Below, in pieces: positions 63,781 through 64,000 of a stretch of 64,000 bases of DNA. The notes under the pieces are model-generated. The model saw nothing but the letters and a program-made list of their open reading frames with translations. It ran no database searches and was not told the DNA's origin. The DNA is taken from positions 1-64,000 of the forward strand of contig NZ_QXGS01000007.1 in NCBI RefSeq assembly GCF_003604215.1, written 5' to 3'. Position 1 is the stretch's first letter; each line of letters begins with the position of its first letter. The position numbers and the translations under genes are program-made. Source of the stretch: Teichococcus vastitatis. GTDB taxonomy: Bacteria; Pseudomonadota; Alphaproteobacteria; Acetobacterales; Acetobacteraceae.

Positions 63781-64000
63781 CTAGAAGCCTTCGAGCAGCC
63801 GGATCTTGAGGTCGCGGAAGGCGCGCCGGGCGCGGGACGTCCTCTGGTCCTCCAGCATCTCCTCCAGCGCCTGTCCCAGCTCGCGCAGCCGCGCGTCGCC
63901 GAGCCGCTGGGCTTCCCGGAACATGGAGCGCTCCTCCGACCCCGCATGGTGATCCATGGCGGCGTACAGCGCGCGCAGGTGTTCCTCGAATTCGGGGCTG
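63781..64000 (-). CDS. Hemerythrin-like (HHE) domain protein, partial
   Basis: C-terminal end of a gene continuing past the right edge. The 73 visible codons read EFEEHLRALYAAMDHHAGSEE, then SMFREAQRLGD, and end IRLLEGF. The E-x-H, DHHAxxEE and helix spacing match HHE-cation-binding hemerythrin domains, which bind di-iron and sense oxygen or nitric oxide or store iron. It is convergent with pheT. The N-terminal half, with further His ligands, lies outside the window. Confidence 0.65.
   Translation of the reverse strand, partial: SPEFEEHLRALYAAMDHHAGSEERSMFREAQRLGDARLRELGQALEEMLEDQRTSRARRAFRDLKIRLLEGF

Overview
The window is about 70% GC and almost fully packed with genes whose codons nearly all end in G or C. 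Gene families and order (FtsK, LptF/LptG/LptD, SurA, PepA beside HolC, a ScfR-type regulator beside isocitrate lyase, MtaB beside DapF and FtsY) point to an alphaproteobacterium, most likely Rhodospirillales/Acetobacteraceae (Roseomonas-like). That taxonomic placement is inference. I see no tRNA, rRNA, CRISPR array, intact insertion sequence or prophage, so this looks like ordinary chromosome with several metabolic islands.

Layout. 0.4-4.1 kb: a YcjX/YcjF-like GTPase-membrane protein pair and a FemAB-like acyltransferase. 4.2-11.8 kb: a LuxR-type regulator, then a CUT1 sugar ABC transporter (binding protein, two permeases, ATPase), an SDR dehydrogenase and an Ldh-family dehydrogenase, probably one catabolic locus. 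12-17.2 kb: a short OpgH-type glucosyltransferase, a small membrane/secreted ORF, a GNAT enzyme and FtsK. 17.3-23.6 kb (minus strand): a TPP-dependent pyruvate-oxidase-like enzyme and a second, CUT2-type sugar ABC transporter with its own SDR. 23.7-26.6 kb: a DUF2075 nuclease-ATPase with an in-frame stop near its 5' end, and an EamA exporter. 26.8-29.9 kb: isocitrate lyase with a tiny downstream gene and terminator, divergent from its probable regulator ScfR across a dyad-rich spacer.

30-44.6 kb: a racemase-like protein, a thioesterase, then a long minus-strand run read from 44.6 down to 32 kb: cysQ, Sua5, a glycosyltransferase, a trypsin-like lipoprotein, then lptF-lptG-lptD-surA-rsmA, an MFS transporter and a histidine phosphatase. 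This is the conserved outer-membrane biogenesis block, here without pdxA. Divergent from it (44.7-48 kb) are two tandem M17 aminopeptidases and holC, followed by a candidate 80-nt small RNA. 48.2-51.2 kb: a creatininase-family hydrolase, a Bug-type solute-binding protein and a hydroxyacid dehydrogenase. 51.2-57.5 kb: a phospholipase-D-like protein with an EEP nuclease, then ftsY, mtaB and dapF. 57.6-63.7 kb: a class-C beta-lactamase-like lipoprotein, then rpmI-rplT and pheS-pheT. The right edge cuts a hemerythrin-like gene.

The points most worth a second look are the candidate small RNA with an anti-Shine-Dalgarno motif at about 48.1 kb, the interrupted DUF2075 gene at 25.6 kb, the second M17 aminopeptidase lacking a metal-site lysine, the aceA/scfR operator region with its 53-codon satellite gene, and a racemase homologue that has lost one of its two catalytic cysteines.
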